Part shown: piece by piece, positions 1 through 7,698 of the stretch | How the letters are laid out: the number at the start of each line of letters is the position of its first letter | How positions within the stretch are numbered: position 1 is the stretch's first letter | Origin: Antribacter soli | GTDB lineage: Bacteria; Actinomycetota; Actinomycetes; Actinomycetales; Cellulomonadaceae | Direction of reading: 5' to 3' | DNA length: 64,000 nucleotides | NCBI RefSeq assembly: GCF_021568775.1 | Contig: NZ_JAKGSG010000020.1 | Location: 1-64,000 of the forward strand | Made by a program: the position numbers and the translations under genes | The notes under the pieces: model-generated | What the model saw: the letters and a program-made list of their open reading frames with translations, nothing else | Database searches by the model: none | What the model was told of the DNA's origin: nothing

Positions 1-217
1 GCAGGCTCAGGCGGCCGACAACGCCGCCTGAGCCGGAGGTGCAGCGCAGGGTGAGGGCCGAGGAACGAGGCACTCGCCCGTAGCGGAACCGCAGGCTCAG
101 GCGGCCGACAACGCCGCCTGAGCCGGAGGTGCAGCGCAGGGTGAGGGCCGAGGAACGAGGCACTCGCCCGTAGCGGAACCGCAGGCTCAGGCGGCCGACA
201 ACGCCGCCTGAGCCGGA
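1..217. repeat. 90-bp tandem repeat array, family 1 (cut by window start)
   Basis: Two identical 90-bp units (1-90, 91-180) and a partial third (181-217). Each unit carries a perfect 12-bp stem at 4-15/23-34 with loop CGACAAC. It also carries an 11-position stem at 49-59/69-79 (one G-A mismatch, one G-T pair) with loop GAGGAACGA. The array ends 25 bp from the stop codon of the corA-type gene, so it lies on that gene's 3' side. The same unit recurs near 51.9, 57.1 and 63.3 kb. The first hairpin would work as a strong terminator stem, but no T-tract follows it. Confidence 0.95.
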
Positions 218-242
218 CGCCTGTACCGGCCCACCCGACCCG

Positions 243-1385
243 TCAGATCCAGCGCTTCCAGCGGAAGATGCGGAACAGGCCCACGCTCACGCCCAGCATC
301 GCGACCAGCGCGGCCGGATACCCGTACTGCGTGTGCAGCTCGGGCATGGTGTCGAAGTTCATGCCGTAGACGGTCCCGACGAGCGTGGGCGCGAACAGGA
401 TGGCCGCCCAGCCCGAGATCTTCTTGACCTCCTCGCCCTGCTGGATGCTCACCTCCGAGAGGTGCTTCATCTCCTCGTTCTGCCGCTGGGCGACGAGGGT
501 CGCGTTCACCGTGAGGATGTCCCGCAGCGCCGCCCGGTAGGACTCGATGCGCTCGCCCGCCTCCGTCAGGTGGTCGGCCACGTCACGCAGGTACGCCTGC
601 AGCTCCTCGTCGACGCCGTACTTCGCGGCACCCTTCGCCAGCGACGCGCACACGCCCTGGAGCGGCCGCACGGCCCGCTGGAAGTCCACGACCTCGCGCG
701 ACAGCTCGTAGATGCGCCGCGACACCTCGGGGTCGCCGCCGAAGACCTCGGACTCGATCTCGTCGACGTCGTTCTCCAGGCCCGCCACGACGGGCGCGTA
801 CCCGTCCACGACGGCGTCGAGGATGGCGTACAGCACCGCCTCCGGGCCCTGCGAGAGCATCTGGGGCTCCCGCTCGAGCCGGCCGCGCACGCCCGCCAGG
901 TCCGGCGAGGCACCGTGCCGCACGGTCACGACGAAGTCCGGCCCGACGAACACGTGCAGCTCGCCGAACTCCAGCTGCTCCTCGGCGTCCAGGTACTTGG
1001 CCGCGCGCAGCACGACGAACAGCGTGTCGCCGTACCGCTCGATCTTGGGCCGCTGGTGCGCCTGGATCGCGTCCTCGACGGCGAGGGGGTGGAGGTCGAA
1101 CTCGCGGGCGAGCGTCATCAGCTCCGTCTCGTCCGGGCGCTCGAGCCCGATCCACGCCATGCCTCCGGGCCGCTCCCGCAGCGTGCGGAAGGCCTCGGCG
1201 AGACGCGTGAACGACCCGGTGCGGCGCCCGTCGTGGTAGATCGCGGCGGCGACCACTGACGAGCGGCGGGTGTGCGGTGCGAGCGGGGCGTCGTCGGGCG
1301 CCACGAAGGGGACGACCGGCACGCCGGGGCGGCGGCGCAGGCCGAGGAACGGCTTGGAGTTTCGGGACGGCAGGAAGGTAGCCAT
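243..1385 (-). CDS. corA: CorA-family divalent metal transporter
   Basis: Predicted Mg2+/Co2+ channel of the CorA family in the cell membrane. The protein is 380 residues with a long soluble N-terminal region, and near the C-terminus it has the family signature GMN (about residues 341-343) between two membrane helices. It ends in a basic tail (RWKRWI), as CorA proteins do. I chose the ATG at 1385 because GGAG lies 6 nt upstream. A GTG at 1421 would add 12 residues but has no ribosome binding site. The gene stands alone between a sugar isomerase-like gene, which reads towards it, and the repeat array. The family is clear; the metal transported is inferred. Confidence 0.93.
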   Translation of the reverse strand: MATFLPSRNSKPFLGLRRRPGVPVVPFVAPDDAPLAPHTRRSSVVAAAIYHDGRRTGSFTRLAEAFRTLRERPGGMAWIGLERPDETELMTLAREFDLHPLAVEDAIQAHQRPKIERYGDTLFVVLRAAKYLDAEEQLEFGELHVFVGPDFVVTVRHGASPDLAGVRGRLEREPQMLSQGPEAVLYAILDAVVDGYAPVVAGLENDVDEIESEVFGGDPEVSRRIYELSREVVDFQRAVRPLQGVCASLAKGAAKYGVDEELQAYLRDVADHLTEAGERIESYRAALRDILTVNATLVAQRQNEEMKHLSEVSIQQGEEVKKISGWAAILFAPTLVGTVYGMNFDTMPELHTQYGYPAALVAMLGVSVGLFRIFRWKRWI

Positions 1386-1693
1386 GAGGGGCTCCGCGGG
1401 GTCGCGCGTGCGGGTGGGCACTGGGGCACGGCCTGGCCTGCCGACGGCGCGGCAGGGTGCGTACGGCCAACCCGGCGCGGCGTCGTCGTCGCGTCGGTCC
1501 TCGGGTGGCGTGAGGTCAGGTGGCCGTCAGCATGGGCCGGGACTACTCGGGGGCTCGCTGCGAGTCATTGCGTGCCACACCCCCTTCGTCCCTGCGGCGT
1601 CCGCCGCGGCCTGCCTTGCGAAGTCGGCCCTCTGCGGGCCGAGGGCAAGCCTACCCGCGCGGACGGGCGAATCGAACCCTTTCGAGACGTATC
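1386..1693. other. intergenic region, leader of corA
   Basis: No gene is supported here. The region holds the 3' end of the isomerase-like transcript and the promoter and leader of the corA-type gene, both on the minus strand. A short stem CGGCCC/GGGCCG lies at about 1627-1643. The minus-strand leader between about 1590 and 1440 loosely resembles the order of blocks in M-box magnesium riboswitches (GGCCAC, GACGCC, GGGTTGG), but the match is too weak to call. Confidence 0.4.
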
Positions 1694-2572
1694 TCACCCG
1701 GTCCGGAGGCTACCGGGCGTCGTGGACGGGTGGAGGTGGCCCGGCGGGGTGCCTCGGTCGCCCGGGGCGGGCGAGAGATAGGTGCGGGCGAACTCGAGGG
1801 CCGCGGCCAGGTCCGCCTGCCGCTCGTCGGCGGTGCGGGCGCTCCGCGTCGAGATCTCGACGCAGACGTCGCCGCTCCAGCCCCGGCGCACCAGCTCCTG
1901 CAGCACCTTCTCGGCCTGCATCTGGCCCCGGCCGGGCACCAGGTGCTCGTCGCGGGCGCTGCCCGTGCCGTCCGCGAGGTGCAGGTGGCGGAGCCGGTCG
2001 CCGAACGTCTCGACGAGCGCCAGGCCGTCCTGCTGGGCCACGCTCGCGTGCGACAGGTCGAGGGTGACGGCGTCGTAGTTGTGCTCGGCGGGGTCCCAGC
2101 CCGGCAGGTAGGCCTGCAGCTCGCGCCGCGCACCCCGCCACGGGTACATGTTCTCGACGGCGATCGTGACGCCCGTGTCCTCGGTCAGCTCCCGCACCTG
2201 CTCCTGGAACAGGCGCGCGTACTTGTACTGCCAGCGGAACGGCGGGTGGACCACGACGGTGGAGGCGCCGAGCTCGAGCGCCATGTCGGCCGCCCGGCGC
2301 AGCTTGGGAGCCGGCGACCGGCCCCACACGCGCTGGCTGACGAGCAGCGTGGGCGCGTGGATCGACCGCACCGGCATCCCCGTCTCGGCCGACAGACGGG
2401 CCAGTGTGAGCGCGCTCTGCGTGGCCTCGTCGGACCAGACCATGACCTCGACGCCGTCGTAGCCCAGCTCGGCTGCGGACTCGAACGCGAACGGCGCCCG
2501 GCGCGGGTAGACGGAGGCAGTCGAGAGGGTGACGTGCACGTCTGGCTGGCCGGTCCGGCTCGTCTCGGTCAT
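1694..2572 (-). CDS. sugar phosphate isomerase/epimerase (xylose isomerase-like TIM barrel)
   Basis: A 292-residue protein of the AP-endonuclease-2/xylose isomerase-like TIM-barrel family. Visible family features are an early VYP segment, HAPTLLV after the second strand, VVHPPF, a metal-ligand stretch AVENMYPW near residue 145, TLDLSHAS near 173, HLHLADG near 196 and EIST near 238. These supply the Glu, Asp and His ligands for a divalent metal. The substrate is unknown; relatives act on sugars, sugar phosphates or inositols. Its start lies 38 bp from the stop of the enzyme I gene, on the same strand, so the two may share a transcript. The last 30 residues are low-complexity (Pro/Thr/Gly) and probably not part of the barrel. 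Confidence 0.88.
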   Translation of the reverse strand: MTETSRTGQPDVHVTLSTASVYPRRAPFAFESAAELGYDGVEVMVWSDEATQSALTLARLSAETGMPVRSIHAPTLLVSQRVWGRSPAPKLRRAADMALELGASTVVVHPPFRWQYKYARLFQEQVRELTEDTGVTIAVENMYPWRGARRELQAYLPGWDPAEHNYDAVTLDLSHASVAQQDGLALVETFGDRLRHLHLADGTGSARDEHLVPGRGQMQAEKVLQELVRRGWSGDVCVEISTRSARTADERQADLAAALEFARTYLSPAPGDRGTPPGHLHPSTTPGSLRTG

Positions 2573-2610
2573 GAAGCCACCTTAAAGGGCTGAAGTGACA
2601 GGTTCGTGGC

Positions 2611-4269
2611 CTAGAGATTGACGATCCGTGCGCGCACGGACTCGCGGGCCTCGTGGGCAGTGGGCTGGTCCAGGGCCAGTCGTGCCAGCTCGGCGCACTC
2701 GTCGAACGTGACGGTCGCCAGGACCCCTGCGACCTCGGCAAGGGCCCGCGGGGTCATGGACAGCGACGTGACCCCGAGACCGACGAGCACCGGCGCGAGC
2801 CAGGGGTCGGCGGCAGCCTCGCCGCACACGCCCACCGGACGGCCGTGCACAGCACCGCCGGCGCACGCCACCCGGACGAGCTCCAGCACCGCCGGCTGCC
2901 ACGGGGTCGACAGGGCCGCCACCCCCGCCAGGTCGCGGTCGGCGGCCATCGTGTACTGGGTGAGGTCGTTCGTGCCGAGGCTCGCGAAGGAGGCCTCCGC
3001 GAGGATCCAGCGGGACTGGATCGCGGCAGCGGGCGTCTCGATCATGACGCCCGCCTTCGGCAGCCCGTGGGCGGCGCACGCCTCGACGAAGGACCGCGTC
3101 TCGTCCACCGTCGAGACCATCGGCGCCATCACCCACACCTCGGCCGACTCCGCCGTGGCCGCCGTCGCGATCGCGGCGAGCTGGCGGTCCAGGACGTCCG
3201 GGTGCGCGACAGCGGTGCGCAACCCCCGCACGCCGAGCGCCGGGTTGTCCTCGTGGTCCGGGGTCACGAAGCGCAGCGGCTTGTCGGCGCCCGCGTCGAG
3301 GGTCCGGACGACGACGCGGCGCCCCGGGAACCTGGCGAGCACCGCCCGGTACTGCCGGACCTGCTCGTCGACGGTCGGTTCCTGGCCCCGGCCCAGGAAA
3401 CAGAACTCGGTACGGAACAGCCCCACGCCGCGCGCGCCGGCGTCGGCGGCCGCCACGGCTCCGGCCGGGTCGGCGACGTTCGCGAGCAGCTCGACCTCGA
3501 TGCCGTCCCGGGTGACCCCGAGCCCGCTGAAGGCGCGCTCGGGAGCCTTGCGACGCCGGGTGCCCTCCACCTCCGCCTCCGAAGGCGACCGCGTCACCGT
3601 GCCCGCGTCGCCGTCCACCAGGACGGTCTCGCCCGCGGCGAGGTTCGCCGCACCCGGCAGCGCCACCACCGCCGGGATGCCGAGTGCCCGCGCGATGATC
3701 GCCGTGTGCGACGTGGGGCCACCCCTGGCCGTGACCACCGCGAGGATCGTGTCCGGGTCCAGGGTGGCCGTGTCCGCGGGGGCAAGGTCGGTCGCCACCA
3801 GCACGAACGGGTGGCCCGGGTCCGGCACGCCGGGCGGCGTGGCCCCCGTCAGGGCGGCGACGATCCGGTCGCGCACGTCGCGCACGTCGCGCGCCCGCTC
3901 CGCCATCGGCCCGCCGAGCGCCTCCAGGCTCGCAGCGACCGCGCCCGCGGCGTCCCACACCGCGCGCTCCGGCGTCAGGCGGTCCTCGCGGACGCGGCGG
4001 GCCGCGTCCGCGGCGAGCGTCGGGTCGGCGGCCATCGCGGCCGTCACGGCGAGGATGTCGGCCGCGGTACCTGTCGCTGCGGCCGCGCGCTCGGTCAGGG
4101 CGTCCCGGACCTGCGCGGCGGCCCGCTCGACGGCGGCGGCCGCCGCGTCCACCGTCCCGGACTCGAGCCGCGTGGTGGGCGGCTCGGGGACGGGCGGCGG
4201 CATCCTGACGACATTCCCGACGACCCGTCCCGGGCTCGCGGGGACACCGGTCTCGGTCTGGGTGGACAT
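2611..4269 (-). CDS. ptsI: PTS enzyme I (phosphoenolpyruvate-protein phosphotransferase)
   Basis: Cytoplasmic enzyme I of the phosphotransferase system; it takes phosphate from PEP and passes it to HPr. The protein is 552 residues, close to the usual 560-575. In order it has the N-terminal helical domain, the swivelling domain with the active-site histidine in GGPTSHTAIIARALG (His near residue 188), and the C-terminal PEP-binding barrel with LFRTEF and GVCGEAAADP. I chose the ATG at 4269, preceded by GGGAG at 7 nt; reading frames further upstream run into repeat sequence. It is divergent from the IIA(Glc) gene, sharing a repeat-containing spacer. No HPr gene is present in the window. Confidence 0.96.
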   Translation of the reverse strand: MSTQTETGVPASPGRVVGNVVRMPPPVPEPPTTRLESGTVDAAAAAVERAAAQVRDALTERAAAATGTAADILAVTAAMAADPTLAADAARRVREDRLTPERAVWDAAGAVAASLEALGGPMAERARDVRDVRDRIVAALTGATPPGVPDPGHPFVLVATDLAPADTATLDPDTILAVVTARGGPTSHTAIIARALGIPAVVALPGAANLAAGETVLVDGDAGTVTRSPSEAEVEGTRRRKAPERAFSGLGVTRDGIEVELLANVADPAGAVAAADAGARGVGLFRTEFCFLGRGQEPTVDEQVRQYRAVLARFPGRRVVVRTLDAGADKPLRFVTPDHEDNPALGVRGLRTAVAHPDVLDRQLAAIATAATAESAEVWVMAPMVSTVDETRSFVEACAAHGLPKAGVMIETPAAAIQSRWILAEASFASLGTNDLTQYTMAADRDLAGVAALSTPWQPAVLELVRVACAGGAVHGRPVGVCGEAAADPWLAPVLVGLGVTSLSMTPRALAEVAGVLATVTFDECAELARLALDQPTAHEARESVRARIVNL

Positions 4270-4310
4270 GCGGCGGCTCCCGTGGGCTCGTCGTCGAGTG
4301 CGCGCGTTGG

Positions 4311-4323
4311 AACGTAACACGTT
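4311..4323. promoter_or_regulatory. small palindrome in the ptsI-crr divergent promoter region
   Basis: The sequence AACGTAACACGTT is two 5-bp half-sites (AACGT/ACGTT) around a 3-bp spacer, 42 bp upstream of the enzyme I start. Its position fits an operator or promoter element, but no particular regulator is implied. Confidence 0.3.
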
Positions 4324-4330
4324 GGCGCGG

Positions 4331-4447
4331 GCGCGGCGAGGGTCCGGGCAGATCAGGGTTGGCGGAAGCCAGAAGATCCCTGACGCGTGCCTCCCGCGAG
4401 GGTCCAGGCAGATCAGGGTTGGCGGAAGCCAGAAGATCCCTGCGACG
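4331..4447. repeat. two 60-bp direct repeats, family 2
   Basis: Two consecutive copies of a 60-bp unit (cores starting near 4338 and 4398), nearly identical over GAGGGTCC, GGCAGATCAGGG and GGCGGAAGCCAGAAG. Each can form TGGC-GGAA-GCCA, a stem capped by a GNRA-type loop, inside a wider TCAGGG/CCCTGA pairing. The same family occurs as three 59-bp copies at 62506-62682. Here it fills most of the spacer between divergent ptsI and crr, ending 8 bp before the crr start. Confidence 0.9.
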
Positions 4448-4455
4448 ATGAGCCC

Positions 4456-4956
4456 ATGGCCGAGGCGCTCACCGTCCTCTCCCCGGTCGCGGGGCGTGTC
4501 GTCGCGATGCGCGACGTCCCCGACCCGGTGTTCGCCGAGAGCCTCGTGGGGCCGGGCCTCGCCGTCTCGCCCGACCCCGAGCGGGGACGCGACGTGGTCG
4601 CTCCCTGCGCCGGGGTGGTGGTCAAGCTGCACGCGCACGCCTTCGTGCTCGCCGCGGGTGGCCCGCCCGCCGCTCCGGGGACGGCCGCCGTCGCCGGCGG
4701 GCGCGGGGTCCTCGTGCACCTCGGCATCGACACGGTGCAGCTCCGCGGGGCAGGGTTCAGGCTCCACGTCGCCGAGGGCGACGCCGTCGCCGCGGGGCAG
4801 GTCCTCGTGACCTGGTCCCCGGCCGAGGTGTCCGACGGCGGTCGCTCGCCCCTCGTCCCCGTCGTCGCCCTGGATCTCGGACCGGGCGAGCTCGAGCCGA
4901 TCGCGCGGCCCGGCGCCGACGTGGCTGCGGGCGACCCGCTGTTCCGGCTGCGCTGA
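4456..4956 (+). CDS. crr: PTS glucose-type IIA component
   Basis: A 166-residue soluble IIA(Glc)-family protein that accepts phosphate from HPr and hands it to a IIB domain. The phosphorylated histidine is His88 in LVHLGIDTV, and the second active-site histidine lies in KLHAHAF (59-61). The whole chain is the single duplicated-hybrid beta fold, with no IIB or IIC attached. The start ATG lies just after the family-2 repeats. The gene is divergent from enzyme I, and its stop is 1 bp from the convergent stop of the thioredoxin/NHL gene. As a free-standing IIA it could also have a regulatory role. Confidence 0.94.
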   Translation: MAEALTVLSPVAGRVVAMRDVPDPVFAESLVGPGLAVSPDPERGRDVVAPCAGVVVKLHAHAFVLAAGGPPAAPGTAAVAGGRGVLVHLGIDTVQLRGAGFRLHVAEGDAVAAGQVLVTWSPAEVSDGGRSPLVPVVALDLGPGELEPIARPGADVAAGDPLFRLR

Positions 4957-4957
4957 G

Positions 4958-7039
4958 TCAGCCGCGCAGCGGCAGCGTCAGCGTCTCCTCCGCGGCCGCC
5001 GGGACCACGCGGACGGGGACGCCCCAGTCCTGCTGGGCCAGGTGGCAGGCGGGGAACACGTCGGGGTCGGGTTCGCCGTCCGGCCCCAGCGGGACGACGT
5101 CGCACGACGCCGCCTTCGCCGTCACGTGCAGCACCCCCTCGCCGACCTCCGGGTTGATCACCAGGTCCCGGAACAGGTCCGGGCCGCCGCCCGCGCCGAC
5201 GAGGAGCAGCTCCGGCGGGGTCGCGCTGACCTGGAGCTGTGTCGACGGGCCCCAGCGGTCGTCGAGCTTCTGGCCCGGCGCGGGCACGAACGGCACGTCG
5301 AGCCGCAGGGCGCCCGCGGGGATGTCGGTGACGGGACGCTTGGTGCGGCGAGCCTCGCCGTCGAGCACGTCGCCCGCGAGCGTCGCGGGGAGCGCGACCC
5401 GCGTGATGCGGTGCGCGGCGGACTCCACGACCAGCAGGTGCACCTGGTCGCCGTCGATCTCGACGAGCACGTCGGACGGCTCGGCCAGACCCTTCGCCAG
5501 CGTGGTCACCTCGCCCCGCTCCGGGTCGTACCGGCGCAGCGCCCCGTTGTACGTGTCGGCCACGACGACCGACCCGTCGGGCAGCACCGCCACGCCCAGC
5601 GGATGCTGGAACAGCGCCTCGTCGGCGGCCCCGTCACGGTGCCCGAAGTCGAACAAGCCTTGGCCGACGGCCGTGCGGATGGTGACTGTGGCCGCCGACG
5701 ACGCCGTGTGTACGAACACGGTGCCCGGCTCGCCGGAACCCAGCTCCTGGGAGAGGTCCGCGCCTCCCGGCACATCGATGCGGCGGAGCGCGGAAGTCTC
5801 CGAGTCGGCGAGCCAGATCGTGCCGTCCGCCGCGCGGGCGAGGCCCGAGGGCTGCGCGAACCAAGCAGTCGTCCCCGGGCCGTCCTCCAGGCCCTCGTTC
5901 ATGGTCCCGGCAAGGAGGCGGACGCTACCGTGCCGGTCGCGGACGACGGGATCGAACGCCCACAGCGTGTGGTTGCCGGCCATGGCCACGACGAAAGCTC
6001 CGAGCTCGGGCGACCATTCGATGTCCCACGGCGAGGAGAGCCGCACGATGCGCGCGGGATAGTCGTCCGCGGTGTCGAACGGCATGGCAGGACCGCTGAC
6101 TTCCGGGACGAGCCGAGCGCCGGGTACCACGGGGTTGTCGTCGATGTGGCCCGAGCGCAGCACGTTCTCCTGGCCGCCCACCATGAACTGCTGACCCGTC
6201 CCCGCGAGGGTGACGACGACGCCGTCGGACAGCCGGACGCCGCGCAGCGCGTGGTTGACCGTGTCGGCGACGACGACGTCGTACCCGAGGCGCTCCGCCG
6301 CGTCGGCGGGCACGAGGCACAACCCGTTCGGCTCCGAGAACCGCGCCTCGTCCGCCGGCCCGTCCACGAGCCCGCGCTCTCCCGACCCGATGCGGCGCAC
6401 CAGCGTCTCCCCGTCGGGGGCGAGCTCGGCGAGGGAGTGATGACCGGCGTCGGCGACGAGCAGGTTGCCGGAGGGCAGCGCGATGGCCTTGGCGGGGAAG
6501 CGCAGGGTGCCCGACGTCGACGCGGGCGCCACGTACGGGCCGTCGCCCCGGTGCAGGGTGCCTTTGGCGTCGTGCTCCGCGATCAGCTCAGCGACGAGCG
6601 CGGCGAGAGCCGACCCGTGCCCCTCGCCGGCCATCTGCGCGACGACGTAGCCCTCGGGGTCGATGACCACGAGCGTCGGCCAGGCGCGAGCGGTGTACGC
6701 GGACCAGGTGACGAGCTCAGGGTCGTCGAGGACGGGGTGGTGCACCTCGTACCGCTCGACGGCGGCGGCGAGCGCCACCGGGTCCGCCTCGTGCTCGAAC
6801 TTGGGCGAGTGCACGCCGACGATGACCAGGACGTCGCGGTGCTGCTCCTCGATCTCGCGCAGCTCGTCGAGGACGTGCAGGCAGTTGATGCAGCAGAAGG
6901 TCCAGAAGTCCAGCACGACCACCTTGCCGCGCAGGTCGGCGAGGGCGACGGGGCGGCCGCCGGTGTTGAGCCAGCCACGTCCGACGAGCTCGGAGGCGCG
7001 GACACGGGGCAGGCGGGAAGAGGTGATGCGGCTGGTCAC
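4958..7039 (-). CDS. thioredoxin-like/NHL-repeat protein (NHLRC2-type)
   Basis: A 693-residue protein with an N-terminal thioredoxin-like domain (about 1-150) and an NHL beta-propeller (about 160-540), the layout of the NHLRC2 family. The redox motif is FWTFCCINCLHVLDEL, with cysteines at 49, 50 and 53, so CINC forms the usual CxxC. The propeller shows repeated LPSGNLLVADAGHH-, WLADSE- and VVADTYNGALRRY-type blades. A further C-terminal beta-rich domain of about 130 residues follows. No signal peptide is seen, so it should be cytoplasmic. The biochemical role of these proteins is not established; a redox or scaffold role is inferred. A long palindrome lies just upstream. Confidence 0.9.
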   Translation of the reverse strand: MTSRITSSRLPRVRASELVGRGWLNTGGRPVALADLRGKVVVLDFWTFCCINCLHVLDELREIEEQHRDVLVIVGVHSPKFEHEADPVALAAAVERYEVHHPVLDDPELVTWSAYTARAWPTLVVIDPEGYVVAQMAGEGHGSALAALVAELIAEHDAKGTLHRGDGPYVAPASTSGTLRFPAKAIALPSGNLLVADAGHHSLAELAPDGETLVRRIGSGERGLVDGPADEARFSEPNGLCLVPADAAERLGYDVVVADTVNHALRGVRLSDGVVVTLAGTGQQFMVGGQENVLRSGHIDDNPVVPGARLVPEVSGPAMPFDTADDYPARIVRLSSPWDIEWSPELGAFVVAMAGNHTLWAFDPVVRDRHGSVRLLAGTMNEGLEDGPGTTAWFAQPSGLARAADGTIWLADSETSALRRIDVPGGADLSQELGSGEPGTVFVHTASSAATVTIRTAVGQGLFDFGHRDGAADEALFQHPLGVAVLPDGSVVVADTYNGALRRYDPERGEVTTLAKGLAEPSDVLVEIDGDQVHLLVVESAAHRITRVALPATLAGDVLDGEARRTKRPVTDIPAGALRLDVPFVPAPGQKLDDRWGPSTQLQVSATPPELLLVGAGGGPDLFRDLVINPEVGEGVLHVTAKAASCDVVPLGPDGEPDPDVFPACHLAQQDWGVPVRVVPAAAEETLTLPLRG

Positions 7040-7070
7040 CCGGCTATTGTCCCCCGGGCGCCGGCGGAGT

Positions 7071-7134
7071 CCGCCGACCAGGACCCTGGTTGCGGAAAGG
7101 CGGCCTAAACCGCAACCAGGGTCCTGGTCGGCGG
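7071..7134. terminator. 25-bp perfect palindrome, likely terminator
   Basis: The arms 7071-7095 and 7110-7134 are perfect reverse complements over 25 bp, with a 14-nt loop. The element sits between the stop of the 123-residue protein gene (7149) and the start of the thioredoxin/NHL gene (7039), both on the minus strand. It could end the upstream transcript. Its length is unusual for an intrinsic terminator and no T-run follows. Confidence 0.75.
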
Positions 7135-7148
7135 TCGTGCCTCGGGCG

Positions 7149-7520
7149 TCAGCCTGCGCGGACCTTCCCGACGACGCGGACGCGGACCGCCACGTCGTCG
7201 ATCTCTTCCGGGACCTCGGCGACCACGCTCGGGTCGGTCACGTTGACCTGCAGGACCCAGCCGTCGGCGTCTCCCGCGACCTGGTCCACCGAGACCTCGT
7301 CGGCGAGCACCTCCACCCGTGAGGTGTGGCGCCCGCGTGAGCGACCGGGTTCGGACACCTCGGCGATCACCATGCTGCGTGCCGGGTACTCGAGGACGCG
7401 GCCGTGGCCGAGCGGGGTCGTGAACTCGGGTGCCACCCCGACGCCGACCACCCCACCGAGACCCGAGACGGCCTTCCGCAGCTGTTCCTTGGCTGCCCGC
7501 GCCTCATCGAGTGTTGCCAT
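7149..7520 (-). CDS. small protein related to a protease N-terminal domain
   Basis: A 123-residue soluble protein of unknown function. The ATG at 7520 is preceded by AGGAGGTGA, an excellent ribosome binding site, so longer in-frame starts are unlikely. It begins with a short helix (DEARAAKEQLRKAV), then VVGVGVAPE, and ends VAVRVRVVGKVRAG. This order resembles the N-terminal region of the NAL1-type protease encoded just upstream on the same strand (KLKEQL, LAIGLAP, VDVRRTGRIRP). It may therefore be a free-standing copy of that domain, perhaps a partner or inhibitor. The relation is my reading by eye and needs an alignment. Confidence 0.8.
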   Translation of the reverse strand: MATLDEARAAKEQLRKAVSGLGGVVGVGVAPEFTTPLGHGRVLEYPARSMVIAEVSEPGRSRGRHTSRVEVLADEVSVDQVAGDADGWVLQVNVTDPSVVAEVPEEIDDVAVRVRVVGKVRAG

Positions 7521-7698
7521 GCGATCACCTCCTGGACATCCATTGTGCTCCTCGTGTCCAGACCCCACCGGAGTTCAGGGGCGCACAGCGCACGTTCGGG
7601 CGGATCCCGGCATACCTACGCAGGTCAGGCCCCGCATCGGGTCCGGGGCGGGCCCGCGACACGCCTGGAGCGGCGTGCCGGGCGCGCCGACACGCCCG

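Noticed and set aside
333-1259. Long reading frame opposite the corA-type gene
   Set aside because: It is a shadow frame in GC-rich DNA with Arg/Val/His-rich composition and no domain; the minus-strand protein has clear CorA features.
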